Part shown: one piece after another, positions 1 to 10,800 of the stretch | Position numbering within the stretch: position 1 is the stretch's first letter | Layout of the letters: each line of letters opens with the position of its first letter | From: Chloroflexota bacterium | Lineage (GTDB): Bacteria; Chloroflexota; Anaerolineae; Anaerolineales; UBA4823 | Reading direction: 5' to 3' | Assembly (NCBI GenBank): GCA_029782365.1 | Contig: JAKOUW010000215.1 | Location: 1 to 62,976 of the forward strand | Length of the DNA: 62,976 bases | The notes under the pieces: model-generated | The model's input: the letters and a program-made list of their open reading frames with translations, nothing else | Databases searched by the model: none | What the model was told of the DNA's origin: nothing | Translations under genes and position numbers: made by a program

Positions 1-497
1 ATGAAGGGGCCGAGCAGGCTGCTGCCGTTACCGGCGTAGCGCAGGGTGACGTAGCTGAGGTGGCCTGTGCCGCCGTTGAAGACCAGGCCGCGCCACTGGT
101 CGGGGCCGGTGTCGAGGGCAGAGGTGAAGGTGATGGGTTGAGTGGGGGTGCCGACGGCATCCAGGCGGCCCAGCACCTGCAGCTCGGCAGTCTGACTGCC
201 ATAGATCGTCACGCCCGGCTGCACGGTGAGGGTGATTCCCGGATTGACGATCACATTACTGGTGAGCAGGTAAGGGCTATTCTCCTTTGTCCAGGTAACC
301 GGTTGGGTAATAACTCCGCCGACAGTGACGGCACCCGGCATGTTTGGTTCTGCTGGGGCCGGCAGGGCTATACCAGGCCGGTTCGCTGCGGCCAGCGCCT
401 GCAGCCAGGTGCTGGAGAAAAACAGGAAAACAAACGCCAGTGCCAGGCTGACTGCAGAGCCAACCAGGCGCATTGAAATGGAATAATTTCTTTTCAT
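1..497 (-). CDS. Exported beta-helix-type protein, N-terminal part (runs off window)
   Basis: Only the first 165 codons are present; the rest lies beyond the left edge. The ATG at 497-495 opens MKRNYSISMRLVGSAV, a basic start followed by a hydrophobic stretch (residues about 10-35) ending in ALAAAN, which reads as a signal peptide. After a short Pro-rich stretch, residues 58-165 form repeated short strands with Gly turns (TVQPGVTIYG, GRLDAVGTPTQPITFTS, LSYVTLRYAGNG). This is the style of right-handed parallel beta-helix surface proteins. No clear Shine-Dalgarno sequence precedes the ATG. A possible promoter (TTATCA, 17 nt, TATACT) lies about 100 nt upstream on this strand. The ligand or enzymatic activity cannot be told from the fragment. 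Confidence 0.75.
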   Translation of the reverse strand, partial: MKRNYSISMRLVGSAVSLALAFVFLFFSSTWLQALAAANRPGIALPAPAEPNMPGAVTVGGVITQPVTWTKENSPYLLTSNVIVNPGITLTVQPGVTIYGSQTAELQVLGRLDAVGTPTQPITFTSALDTGPDQWRGLVFNGGTGHLSYVTLRYAGNGSSLLGPF

Positions 498-708
498 ATG
501 AACGCTCGAATGAAATGTGAATTATGGAGAACAGTCGGGCTAGGTGAAGAAAGAAGGTGTCGCTATTCCCCAACCAATAGAACGACGTCACAACCAGTAT
601 ACACCCCTCCGAGAAACTTGATAATTAATATCCTACGCTGGCAGTTCCGGCGGCGGTTGGCACTATCCAGTATAATCGAACGGAGATCGACGCACAGGAG
701 ATTGGCTT
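498..708. other. Divergent intergenic region
   Basis: Holds the promoter regions of the left-edge beta-helix gene and of the penicillin acylase gene. Apart from the -10 boxes described I see no RNA gene or strong repeat in it. Confidence 0.5.
671..676 (+). promoter_or_regulatory. -10 box of the penicillin acylase gene
   Basis: A perfect TATAAT lies 32 nt upstream of the ATG at 709. No good -35 element is visible at the normal spacing. Confidence 0.5.
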
Positions 709-2913
709 ATGTGGCGGAAAAGATTGGCTGCGGTTTTATTGGTATTGTTGGCTGCAGGGCTCATCGTTCTGGCCTGGGCTTTGTGGCCCGAGCATCCAGA
801 CACGCAGGCCTTCGGAGAGCTGACCAAAAAATACAAGGTTGAGATCGTGCGGGACGAATGGGGAGTGCCGCACATCTACGGCAAGACCGACGCTGATGCG
901 GCTTTTGGCCTGGCCTTTGCCCATGCCGAGGATGACTTTTTGACCATTCAGCAGACCCTGGCAGCCTCGCAGGGCATGCTGGCTCAGGCCTATGGCAAAG
1001 ATTCGGCGCCTGCCGATTACCTGTCAGCCCTCCTGCGGGTCAAAGATGTGGTCGATGCCGGCTACGATACGCTGGCGCCGCAGAGCAGGGCAGTGATGGA
1101 GGCGTATGCTGATGGTTTGAACTATTACGCTTTCCAGCATCCTGACCAGGCTCTACTGCCCGGCCTGTTCCCGATCACCGGCAAGGCCATCGTGGCCGGC
1201 TCGGTGTTTAAAAGCCCATTGTTTTTCGGCCTCGACAGCCTGATCGGGGAGCTGTTCATGGATACGCGCCAGCGGCAGGTGGCGGTCAAAGGCCAGGCAG
1301 CCCTGCCCTCTTCGCCGGCGCCCCAAACGGCGGCAGCCGGCTGGGGCAGCATCCTGGGCATGGGCGCGGCGGCTGAGCTGTACGGCTCGAACGTGCTGGC
1401 AGTCGGTCCTGGACGCACTCCTGACGGGGCCACCTACCTGGCGGTCAATTCGCACCAACCCTGGACCGGCCCGGTCGCCTGGTACGAGGCGCACGTGCAT
1501 TCCGAAGAGGGTTGGGATATGTCGGGCGCCACCTTCCCCGGCACGCCGGCCATCATCCACGGCCACAACCCTTACCTGGGCTGGGCATTTACCGTCAACC
1601 ACCCCGACCTGGCCGATGTCTTTGTATTGGAGATGAACCCGGATAACCCCAACCAGTACCGCTTCGATGGCCAGTGGAAGAACCTGGAAGTGCGCCAGAC
1701 AACCATCTGGGTGAAGCTGTTGGGACGCTTGCGCATCCCTGTGCAGCAGGAAGTGCTGTGGTCGGTGTACGGCCCAACCGTGCGCCGCCCGCACGGTGTC
1801 TATTCTATCCGTTACGCTGGCTATGGTAAAGTGAATATTTTCGAACAGCTCTACCGCATGAACAAAGCCAGGAACCTGGCCGAGTGGCAGCAGGCGATGA
1901 AAGAAGGAGGGTTGGCCAACTTTAATGTCGGCTACGCCGACGCCCAGGGGAATATCTATTACCTGTACAACGCTATGCTGCCAGTGCGCTCGCCGGACTA
2001 TAATTGGTCGCTCTACCTGCCGGGCAACACCTCCGAAACGCTGTGGACGGAAACTCTGCCTTTCGAAAAGTTGCCGCAGGTGCTCAATCCGCCTGCAGGG
2101 TTCATCCAAAACGCCAATTCCACGCCCTACCAGACCACCAGCGGGGCGGGCAACCCCAGCCCCAAAGATTTCTCGCCCACGTTTGGCATTGACACGAAGA
2201 TGACCAACCGGGCACTGCGCGCCCTGGAGCTGTTGGGCGCCGGCGGGCCGCTGACCTTCGACCAGTTTCGAGCCGTCAAGTTCGACGAGTCTTATTCGCA
2301 GCAGTCGGATGTGGTGCGCTTCGTCAATTTCATTCTGCAGGCCGATCTGCCCGCCGACCCGCCGGCCCAGGCCGCCCGCGAAGTGCTGCGCGCCTGGGAT
2401 TTCAAGGCCGATACGCAGTCGCAGGGCATGAGCATTATGGAATACTGGCTTGACCGCATCGGCGCGGCTCAAGACCTGCAGTGGAGCAGCCTGGTGGGCC
2501 AGTCGGTCGGTGATGAGTTGCTGGTGCACACGTTTGTCGAGGCCGCCGATCTGCTGCAGAAGAATTTCGGGCGCGTGACTGTGCCGTGGGGCGAGATCAA
2601 CCGCCTGCAGCGCGGCTCGGTCGATCTGCCGCGTGATGGCGGGCCTGATCTGTTGCGCGCCAGCTACGGCGACATGTCTAAAGATGGTAAGGTGATCGGC
2701 AATGACGGCGATGGCTACATCATGCTGGTGCGCTGGGATGCAAAAGGCGCGGTGCAAGCCTTCAGCATCCACCAGTTCGGCAGCGCCACGCTGGATGCCG
2801 CCTCGCCGCATTACGCCGACCAATCGCCGCTGTATGTGCGGCGCGAGCTCAAAGAGGCCTGGTTCGCCGATGGCGATGTGCGCAGCCATGCCAGCCGAGT
2901 GTATTCGCCTTGA
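709..2913 (+). CDS. Penicillin acylase family (Ntn) hydrolase
   Basis: An N-terminal-nucleophile amidase of the penicillin acylase/PvdQ group, whose members cut amide-linked acyl chains and mature by self-cleavage. Residues 6-26 are a hydrophobic signal or anchor segment. The alpha chain carries the family signature VEIVRDEWGVPHIYG (44-58). An Ala/Pro-rich spacer (about 195-225) precedes the predicted nucleophile Ser227 in LYGSNVLAVGP. The beta chain shows NSHQPW, HGHNPYLGWAFT and QNANSTPY, all typical of the family. The 734-residue length is normal. AGGAG lies 8 nt before the ATG. It probably acts outside the membrane. The substrate (beta-lactam, acyl-homoserine lactone, lipopeptide or other amide) cannot be decided from sequence. 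It stands alone, with the GH13 gene downstream on its own promoter. Confidence 0.92.
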   Translation: MWRKRLAAVLLVLLAAGLIVLAWALWPEHPDTQAFGELTKKYKVEIVRDEWGVPHIYGKTDADAAFGLAFAHAEDDFLTIQQTLAASQGMLAQAYGKDSAPADYLSALLRVKDVVDAGYDTLAPQSRAVMEAYADGLNYYAFQHPDQALLPGLFPITGKAIVAGSVFKSPLFFGLDSLIGELFMDTRQRQVAVKGQAALPSSPAPQTAAAGWGSILGMGAAAELYGSNVLAVGPGRTPDGATYLAVNSHQPWTGPVAWYEAHVHSEEGWDMSGATFPGTPAIIHGHNPYLGWAFTVNHPDLADVFVLEMNPDNPNQYRFDGQWKNLEVRQTTIWVKLLGRLRIPVQQEVLWSVYGPTVRRPHGVYSIRYAGYGKVNIFEQLYRMNKARNLAEWQQAMKEGGLANFNVGYADAQGNIYYLYNAMLPVRSPDYNWSLYLPGNTSETLWTETLPFEKLPQVLNPPAGFIQNANSTPYQTTSGAGNPSPKDFSPTFGIDTKMTNRALRALELLGAGGPLTFDQFRAVKFDESYSQQSDVVRFVNFILQADLPADPPAQAAREVLRAWDFKADTQSQGMSIMEYWLDRIGAAQDLQWSSLVGQSVGDELLVHTFVEAADLLQKNFGRVTVPWGEINRLQRGSVDLPRDGGPDLLRASYGDMSKDGKVIGNDGDGYIMLVRWDAKGAVQAFSIHQFGSATLDAASPHYADQSPLYVRRELKEAWFADGDVRSHASRVYSP

Positions 2914-2940
2914 AAGAAATTTTTAGCCCACCGCCTGGGG

Positions 2941-2974
2941 TATAATCGACAAAATTAGTAGGAATTTGTCGATT
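2941..2974 (+). promoter_or_regulatory. -10 box plus inverted repeat ahead of the GH13 amylase
   Basis: TATAAT at 2941-2946 is overlapped by a perfect 10-bp inverted repeat: arm AATCGACAAA at 2944-2953, 11-nt spacer, arm TTTGTCGATT at 2965-2974. The arms cover the -10 box and the expected start point, the usual place for a repressor operator. The same repeat could fold as a 5-prime-UTR hairpin. No binding protein is encoded next to it. Confidence 0.5.
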
Positions 2975-2992
2975 TACATTTAAGGAATAATC

Positions 2993-4855
2993 ATGGTTGA
3001 AAAGAGTCTCACACAATTGGATTTCAAGAAACTGACCCGGCGCAAGTTCACACCATCACCGGTGGCCTGGGAGGACCAGGTGCTGTATTTCATGATGCTC
3101 GACCGTTTTTCGGACGGCCGTGAGCAGGGTTACCGCGATAACAATGGGCAGGAGGTCAGCAGCGGCGTTACGCTCCCCTTCCAGCCGGGTGACGCCGGCA
3201 ACGCTGTGCAAACCGAAGCCGACAGTATCGGCTGGCGCGAAGCTGGCGGCCGTTGGGTGGGAGGTACACTCAAAGGCCTGCAGAGCAAGATTGGCTACCT
3301 GCAGCGGTTGGGGGTGACAGCGATCTGGATCAGCCCAATTTTCCGCCAGGCGGCCTACCTGGAAACGTATCATGGCTACGGAATCCAGAACTTCCTGGAT
3401 GTCGATCCGCATTTCGGCACCCGCCAGGATTTGAAAGACCTGGTGCGGGTAGCGCACAGCCACGGCATTTATGTCATCCTAGACATCATCCTGAATCATT
3501 CCGGCAATGTTTTTGATTACGCCCCAGACCGATACTGGATGCCGCTCGTCGGCGGCGGGTATTTTGACTCGCGCTGGGATGGCGGGCGTTACTCACCGAA
3601 AGGCTTTCACGACGCCGCTGGCAGTCCCAGCCTGCCATTCGCGCCCCTGGACTTAAAAAAATTCCCACAAGCCTGGCCGAACGGCGCCATATGGCCGGCC
3701 GAATTCCAGGATCCCGCGACTTTCTCATGTCTGGGGCATATTACCAATTGGGATTACCCGCCCGAATACCTGGGGGGCGACTTCTTTGATCTTAAAGATA
3801 TCAATTTGGGCAGCGGCGAAATCGACAGTTATCAGCCGTCGGCCGCCCTGTTCAGCCTGATTGAGGTGTACAAGTTCTGGATCGCCTATGCTGACATCGA
3901 CGGTTTCCGTGTCGATACGGTCAAGCACATGGACCCTGGCGCGGCGCGCTTCCTCAGCTCCACCATCCACGAATTTGCCCAGTCGATCGGCAAGGAGAAC
4001 TTTTACCTGATCGGTGAGATCACCGGCGGGCGTGACAACGCTTTTGTGATCCTGGAGGAGACTGGCCTGGATGCCGCCCTGGGTATTGACGATATTCCTC
4101 AGCGCATCGAGTACATGGTCAAAGGCTACAGCAATCCTAAGGATTATTTCGACCTGTTCCGCAACTCGCTGCTGGTGCAGAAAGATTCGCACATCTGGTT
4201 CCGCAACAAAGTGGTCACCCTGTTCGACGATCACGATCAGGTGCGCAAAGGCAATTACAAAGCTCGCTTTTGCGCCGGCGACCCGTCTTACCGAAAGCTG
4301 CTGCTCAACGCGCTGGCGCTCAATGTTACCACCCTGGGCATCCCCTGCATCTATTACGGCAGCGAGCAGGGCTTCGACGGTCAGGGCGACAGCGATCGCT
4401 ACATCCGGGAAGCGATGTTTGGTGGGGAGTTCGGCGCCTTTCGTACGCGCCAGCGACATTTCTTTAATGAGGACCAGGGGGTATATAAAGAGCTGGCCAA
4501 AATCCTGGCGCTGCGCAGACAGAAGATCGTACTGCGCCGCGGGCGGCAATACCTGGCGCAGATCTCCGGCGATGGTCAGAATTTTGGTTACCCCTATGTG
4601 ATGGGCGGGCAGATGAAATCGGTGGTGGCGTGGGAGCGCCAGTTCGATGCTTTGCAAATGCTGGCGGCGATGAACACCGATCCTGACCAGCCGCGCAGCG
4701 CCTGGGTGGAGATTGACACGGATGTAAAGAATCTGACCTGCCTGTATTCAAGCGACCCCGCGCAGATCGGCCTGCAGGCCACGCCGCAAATGACCGGCGG
4801 CCGCTGGGCGGTAAACCTGACCCTGCCAGCCGCCGGCTTTGCGTTGTATGAATAA
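2993..4855 (+). CDS. Alpha-amylase family GH13 glycosidase, cytoplasmic
   Basis: A retaining GH13 enzyme acting on alpha-glucans or alpha-glucosides. The catalytic set is complete: region I DIILNHSG, nucleophile Asp308 in GFRVDTVKH, acid/base Glu342 in LIGEITGG, and transition-state Asp415 in LFDDHDQ. The N-terminal part of the barrel starts at WEDQVLYFMMLDRFSDG. There is no signal peptide, so it should be cytoplasmic, perhaps working on storage glycogen or imported oligosaccharides. AAGGA precedes the ATG. The promoter region holds a 10-bp inverted repeat that may control it. Exact specificity (amylase, cyclomaltodextrinase-like, glucosyltransferase) is unknown. It converges on the alpha-2-macroglobulin gene with only 11 nt between stops. 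Confidence 0.92.
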   Translation: MVEKSLTQLDFKKLTRRKFTPSPVAWEDQVLYFMMLDRFSDGREQGYRDNNGQEVSSGVTLPFQPGDAGNAVQTEADSIGWREAGGRWVGGTLKGLQSKIGYLQRLGVTAIWISPIFRQAAYLETYHGYGIQNFLDVDPHFGTRQDLKDLVRVAHSHGIYVILDIILNHSGNVFDYAPDRYWMPLVGGGYFDSRWDGGRYSPKGFHDAAGSPSLPFAPLDLKKFPQAWPNGAIWPAEFQDPATFSCLGHITNWDYPPEYLGGDFFDLKDINLGSGEIDSYQPSAALFSLIEVYKFWIAYADIDGFRVDTVKHMDPGAARFLSSTIHEFAQSIGKENFYLIGEITGGRDNAFVILEETGLDAALGIDDIPQRIEYMVKGYSNPKDYFDLFRNSLLVQKDSHIWFRNKVVTLFDDHDQVRKGNYKARFCAGDPSYRKLLLNALALNVTTLGIPCIYYGSEQGFDGQGDSDRYIREAMFGGEFGAFRTRQRHFFNEDQGVYKELAKILALRRQKIVLRRGRQYLAQISGDGQNFGYPYVMGGQMKSVVAWERQFDALQMLAAMNTDPDQPRSAWVEIDTDVKNLTCLYSSDPAQIGLQATPQMTGGRWAVNLTLPAAGFALYE

Positions 4856-4866
4856 TTAACCTGGAC

Positions 4867-7800
4867 TCACCTGTCTTCCACGATGACGGTGTCGCTGCTG
4901 CTGCGGCCGAAAACCTCAGGCGAGTACATTTCCTCCGCCTTGGACGGTGGGACGATGAATGTGCCGGGCGTGGTGGCGCGGGCGGTGTAGGTGTAATCGT
5001 ACACACCGTCCCACAGCAGTGGCGTAAAGGCCTCGGCGCGCTCGTCACGTAAATTTTGGTGCTCATACCAGGTCCACCACCACCAGCGGTAGCGCGTCAT
5101 GGGATCGGCGCCGCTAGGGGGCTGGCTCTGCGAGACGGCCAGGTCGGGGTTGATGATCTCCAGGCCGGCCGGCAGCGGGTCCACCAGCGCCACATGGTAG
5201 CGCCGGTTATCAGCCTCCATGGTGAGGTGCACGCGCACGCGCGCCCCGGCGCGGATATGCCAGACGCCGCTGTCGTCCTGCGAGACGTCCGCCGGGTCGT
5301 CCAGCGCTTCGTAGCGCCGCTGGACAACGAAGCCCATATCCAGGGCCGGCACGCTCAGGCTGGCGGGAGCGTAGCGCAGGCCCAGCCGGTAGTACAGCCG
5401 CCCGGCGCCTTCTTTGCTGAGCAGGATGGTCTGCGTTTGCCCGCCGGTCAGGTAGCTCATCGGGATGGTGACTTCCTGGCGCTCGGTGCTGCGCCCCTGG
5501 AACTGGAAGCTCGCGGCGTAGGTGTTGCCCAGCCATAGGCGGGCGACGAAGTCAGGGGTTTGCGCTTCGTACGTATTGAAATAACGATCGAGTGCGAGCA
5601 GCACGAAGACATTCTCCTGTGTGTTGTCCCAGCGGCCCTTGGTGCGGTGCGCCAGCAAGCCGTTGACCAGTTTGGGGATCAGGTCGCTGTTGGGGTTATC
5701 ACTGATCAGAGCGTCGAGCAAGATGGCGTCAGTACGCCGGTCAGAGCTGAGCAGCAGGTAGGTCTGGTCATCGTAGGAGGTGACGAAATTAGCCGCCCCG
5801 GCGGTTTCGACGACATGGTTGTTGACGAAGGTGCGCACCGCCTGAAGCTGCTGTGCAGCGTTGGGGGCGTCTTGCAGCACCGGCCACAGCCAGCCGATAG
5901 CCTCCATCGACAGGTTTTCCAGGCCGGCTTCCTGGATCAGGCGCACTGCCTTATCCGGGTCGTGCTCGCCCATCAGGTTGCGTACATACAGCGCATAGGC
6001 TGAGAGCGTCCAGCGCGTAGATTTACTGTATTCGGCGGGGTAGTGGTTCTCGATGTCGCGCAAGTAGCTCATCACCTGCTCCCACATCTGGTTCGGCACG
6101 TTAAAGCCTTTCTGCTGGGCGCGGTACAGGGCGTGAGCGATGTGGATGGTGTTGAAGGGAATTGAATCAAAACCGCGCCGCCAGTACGGGAAGCCGCCGT
6201 CATAATTTTGCAGGCCCTGCAGACGCTGGATATCGCGATCGACCGCCGCCTGCATTTCTGCTGGCGAAGGCAGGCCGTCGGCTTTGAAAGCCGTCAGCAC
6301 ATCGCGCAGGGCGGCCACTGACAGGATACGCGAGGAGAGCTGTTCGGTGCATTCGAAGGGGTACGACTGCAGATAGAGCAAGGCGTCGGTGAGGGCTTGC
6401 AGGGCGGTGGAAGAGGTGTTCACTTCCAGGCCGCCGTACTGTGCGAAGACATTGGAAGGTGAGAGCAGCGGCTGGGCCACGGCTCCTTCGTCTAGCACGC
6501 CGTAGGTGGCGAAGGCCTCGGTAGTGGCAGGAGTGTACACCGGCAGGTCGATGGTGGCGGCGTCGGCGTTATCGCCGGACACGGCAGCCACCTGCAGGCG
6601 GGCTGTGCCGGCCATTTGCGTGGAAGCCGGGAAGCGCACCTCGATGCGCTGGTTAGCGGGCACGGTTACCTTCAGGCCAACGCCGCCCACGGCCGGGTCG
6701 GCGGCTAGGTCTAGGTTGGCGGCGCGCGCCACCAGCGAGACTTCCAGCGGCTCATTGGTCTGGTTCTGCAGCACCACCGGCAGTTCGAACTTGTCGCCGA
6801 AGTTGAGGAAGCGCGGCGCAGAGGGCCGCACCATCAGCGGCAGGCGGGCAGTCAGGCTGGTTTCGGCCTGGCCAAAGCGCTTGCCCGATTCGTCCACAGC
6901 TACTACCATGATGCGGTAGCGGGTCAGGTTGTCGGGGAGCTGTACGTTGATGGTGGCCTGTCCACTGCCGTCTGTGCGCACCGAAGGCGCAAAGGTGGCC
7001 AACGGGTTAAAGTTGGCGCGCACCACGATCGGCGCAGTGGCGGCGCTGTGCCCGTCAGCCTGGCTGGCGGTGGCGGTGGGTTGTGCGGCAGGCAAGGCCA
7101 TCGGCATTGCGCCGGCGGCCTTCTCCATGGATGTGTTTGCCAGCGCCTGGTCGGCGGCGCGCGCAGCCTGCGCCTGGTTAACCAGGGCCTGCGGGTTGGC
7201 CAGCACCAGGCTGGCCCGGCTGTAAACGCTGTCAAAATAGCCGGGACGGTCGGTGTAGAATACGCTGATTGGATCGGCTTGCGTGTAATTACTGAGCGCC
7301 AGGATGGCCTCGTCCACTACAACCACAGCCAATTCGGCGCCCGGCACAGGTTGGCCGGCGGCGTCCAGCAGGGTCAGGTTGAGTGTGGTTTGCCCCCCGG
7401 GAGCCAGGGCGGGCACTTCCGGCACAGCCTGCAGTTTAAGGGTGCGCTGCAGCGGCGGGATTGCCAGGTGCAAAGTTCCGCTGGCGTACGCCGGGCGCGG
7501 CTCGGTGTTGGGCAGTTTTTCGCCCTGGTCATCAGTGCGCGGGGCGGCGCCCACCAGGTCCACCTGCAGTTCCAGGTTGGGGATGTACTTTTCTTCGATC
7601 GGGATGCTCAGCATCGCCGTGCCGTCCTCGATATGGAAGCGCTGGGTGTACAGCACGCCGCTGCGGCTGACGGTCAGCAGGCCCTCGGCCGGGCTGAAGG
7701 GCGACTGCACCAGTATTTGGGCGCTGTCGCCAGGCTGGTAGGTTTGCTTATTGGGGATCAGGGTGACTTTTTCCTGCTCAACCTTGCGCGCCGGTGGCTG

Positions 7801-10800
7801 TTGGCCGCCGCTGACCCAGCGTGTAAAACTGCTCTGATTCAGACGGCCTTGCTCATCCTTGACCTGGGCCGTGATCAGGTAGCTGCCGCCCTGCGGGGTC
7901 TGGAAGGTGCAGGTCAGCGGGCTGGCGGCCGAGCCGATGCTGCAAGTCTGCATGTCAACCGGTTCTTCACTCCAGGTGCCTTTCTTGTATTTCCATTCCA
8001 TGCGGGCGGCGGTAATTGTCACAGGTCGGTCGCTGACCGGGTTGCCGTCCAGATCTGTGACAATGAAATCGACTTTGAGCGGCGTGCCGCGCTCGACGAA
8101 ATAGCGATCGCTGCTCAGGCCAACATACAGGCTGGCGGGATGCACCAGCAGAGAGGTTGTGCTGCTCCAGGCCTGGCGGTTGACATCCATGACGGTGGCG
8201 TTGGCGACGATCGAAACGGGCTGCGGCTTCCCGGTCAGGTCGAAATCCAGCTTCAGGTAGTGACTGCCCGAATCGTCGGTCTTGCCGCTGAAAGTTTTGG
8301 TTTCACCGGGTTGGGATGGCCCTCCGTAAAAGCCGACCTTTTCCATCACCCCATAGCCAAAATCCCACCAGGGCTTCCATTCGCCAAAAGTGAAATCAGG
8401 CCAGTTAGGCGGCGAGTATGTGGAAGGCGCCGAGGTCACCTGCCAGGTAACGTCTGCCCCAGGCAGAGCGCCGCCAGCGTAGTACTTGGCGTCCACCGCC
8501 AGGGTGGCACTGCTGCCGGCGAAGTAAGGCCCGCTTGATTCTTCCCGGGCGGTCACTTCGAACTCCGGCCGGCGAAACTCCTGGATCTGGAACGAATGAT
8601 AATAAGTGGTCGCATACAGCGAGCCGAAGCTGCCCTGCGCATTCAGGATGAGCTGCGCGGCGCCCAAGTTGACCTCCGTGGGCAGTGTCAGGGTAAAGTC
8701 GAAACCGCCCAATTCGTTGACGGACGCCTGCCCGCTGGTGATCTCGTTGCCCTGCGAGCTGAGCAGTTGGTACGAAACGCTGCTCAATCCAGCGCCCAGC
8801 AGGCCGACATCGCCATCCTGCCGGCCGCCGATCTGGCGGATCCAACCTTTGATGTGCACTTCTTCGCCCGGGCGGTACATCTGGCGGTCATCGAAGACAT
8901 ACCAGCGCATCTCGTCCAGAGTCGGTTGGGCCTGCCAGCCGCTGCTGTCCCATGGGCTGAGGTTGCGCGGCAGGATAGCCTGGTCGCCGTTCTGGCTGGC
9001 GACAAGATATGTAGCGCCGCTGGGGATTGGCAGGCGAGCCACGCCATCCGGCCCGCTGGTGACCTGCTGTCTGGTCTCGCCGGCGGTGATGGTCACGCCT
9101 GCCAGCGGAGAACCATCTTTCAGCGCGCTGGCCCAGACAGTCATCTGGTCTCCGTCGCTGAAGGCGTCCAGGCCGATCTGGGTGATCTGCACCCAGGCGT
9201 GGATGGTGCGCCAGTAGATATCCTCTTCGCGCTGGAAGAGACCCTTCGGCGGCGCCACCGTCACGATGAAGTGGCCGAATTTGCCGTCCAGGTATTCGCC
9301 CAGGCTGATATCCACCTGGGTCAGATTGTCTGGGGTTGATTCGACACCAATGCTTTTATCGAACACCAGCCGCCCAGGCATCTGCAGGTTGGTGTTCGTG
9401 CTCTGCCAGTTCTGCAGGTATGATTTGAAAGCTGGCCAATCCGAAGGCTGGACGGCGTAGATCTTGACATCCAGCTTGGAATAATTGATGGTATAGACGG
9501 AAAATACTGGTTTCTTGCCGACCGTCGCCGGGTCGAGGGTGACAAAGTTTTGATCTGGTCCCACCAGCACAGGATCGGCTTTGCCCACCCGGAAGGTCAG
9601 GCGTTCTTCGTGACCCAGTTTCTGGCCGAAGGTGTCCTGCAGATCTTTGTTGATGGTGACGGTGTACTCAGTCTGGCCGCGAGTCGCGCCGCGGATTTCC
9701 AGAGAAGAGCCGTAGATGTTGACACTCACGCCGGGGATCTGGGGCGAAACTTGCAGCATGGTGTCAGTGTACACATCGCCGTTGATCGGGTTGTTGAAGT
9801 TGATGTAGAGCGGTTCCAGCGGTCTACAGGCGCCGTCGGCGCCAGAGCAGTTGTGGCTGTCGACACGCAGCGCCGCGTAGGTGGAAAATCCGAAGCTCTG
9901 CGCTTCTTTGGTGGTCAGCGGGCCTTCGGCAGACGGCGCGCCGGGTTTGACGGTGACGGTTATGGAAGCGGCAGACGGCAGTGCCGTGTTGGGCTTGAAG
10001 GCCAGCCAGCGGCTTTCGGGGGTGTATTTCACCAAGTTTTTCACCTGTTCGTCGGCGTCAATATCGGTCTGGCTGGCCAGGGTTACATTTATGCGCTGGC
10101 CGCCGGCGCTGACTTCGATCATCTCGAGCATAGCGGCCGGATCGATGCGCTGGTCGAAGGCAATGAACATTAATGGATTCAAACCTTGCGGCGTCTGGTT
10201 GGGGTACGATGAAGTGATCGTTGGCGGCGGAGTGGTGAAGGTCCATTCAACTGCCTGGCCCAGGCTCCCGCCGGTCACCGATTTGGTGCCCGCCGGGATA
10301 GTAACACGATAGGAGGTGGCCTTAGGCAGGCGGTCGATCAACTGCGAGTCATAGGAGAAGGTCAGGGTTTTGGTGCCCAGCCAACGCCAGATGCCGGGCA
10401 GAGCCGGCTCGACGAAAACCGGCACATCCTGGGCGGCCAGGTCAGAAAGCGTGCCGAGCGGCACCATGGGCTGGTTGAAAGTAATGTTGATGAAAGGCGC
10501 AACGCCGACTTCGCCCTGCGGGGCGTAACGCAGCACTTGAAGCGGTCCGCTGCTCACAGTGGGAGTGCTGGCGTTGGTGCCAGAGAGCACCGGGAAGGGC
10601 TGGCTGAGTGTGCTGCCGGGCTGCGGCGGCGGGATTGGGTCGCCAGGGAGTTTAAAATCCACCTGGTCGGTCTCACCCGGCTGCAGGGGCTGCAGTCGGT
10701 CCAGGATCGCCCGGATTTCATCGGGCGAAAGCGGCTCTCCGCCGATCTGCGGCAAGGAGGCGGAAACATTCAGCGCGGTGCTGGGTTTGCCCTCGCTCAG

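Noticed and set aside
1153..2889. 578-codon open frame on the minus strand
   Set aside because: It lies wholly inside the penicillin acylase gene, which has complete family motifs; the antisense product is rich in His/Gln/Arg as expected for a GC-rich shadow frame.
7048..8538. 496-codon open frame on the plus strand
   Set aside because: Antisense to the alpha-2-macroglobulin gene; no recognisable domain and no ribosome-binding site.
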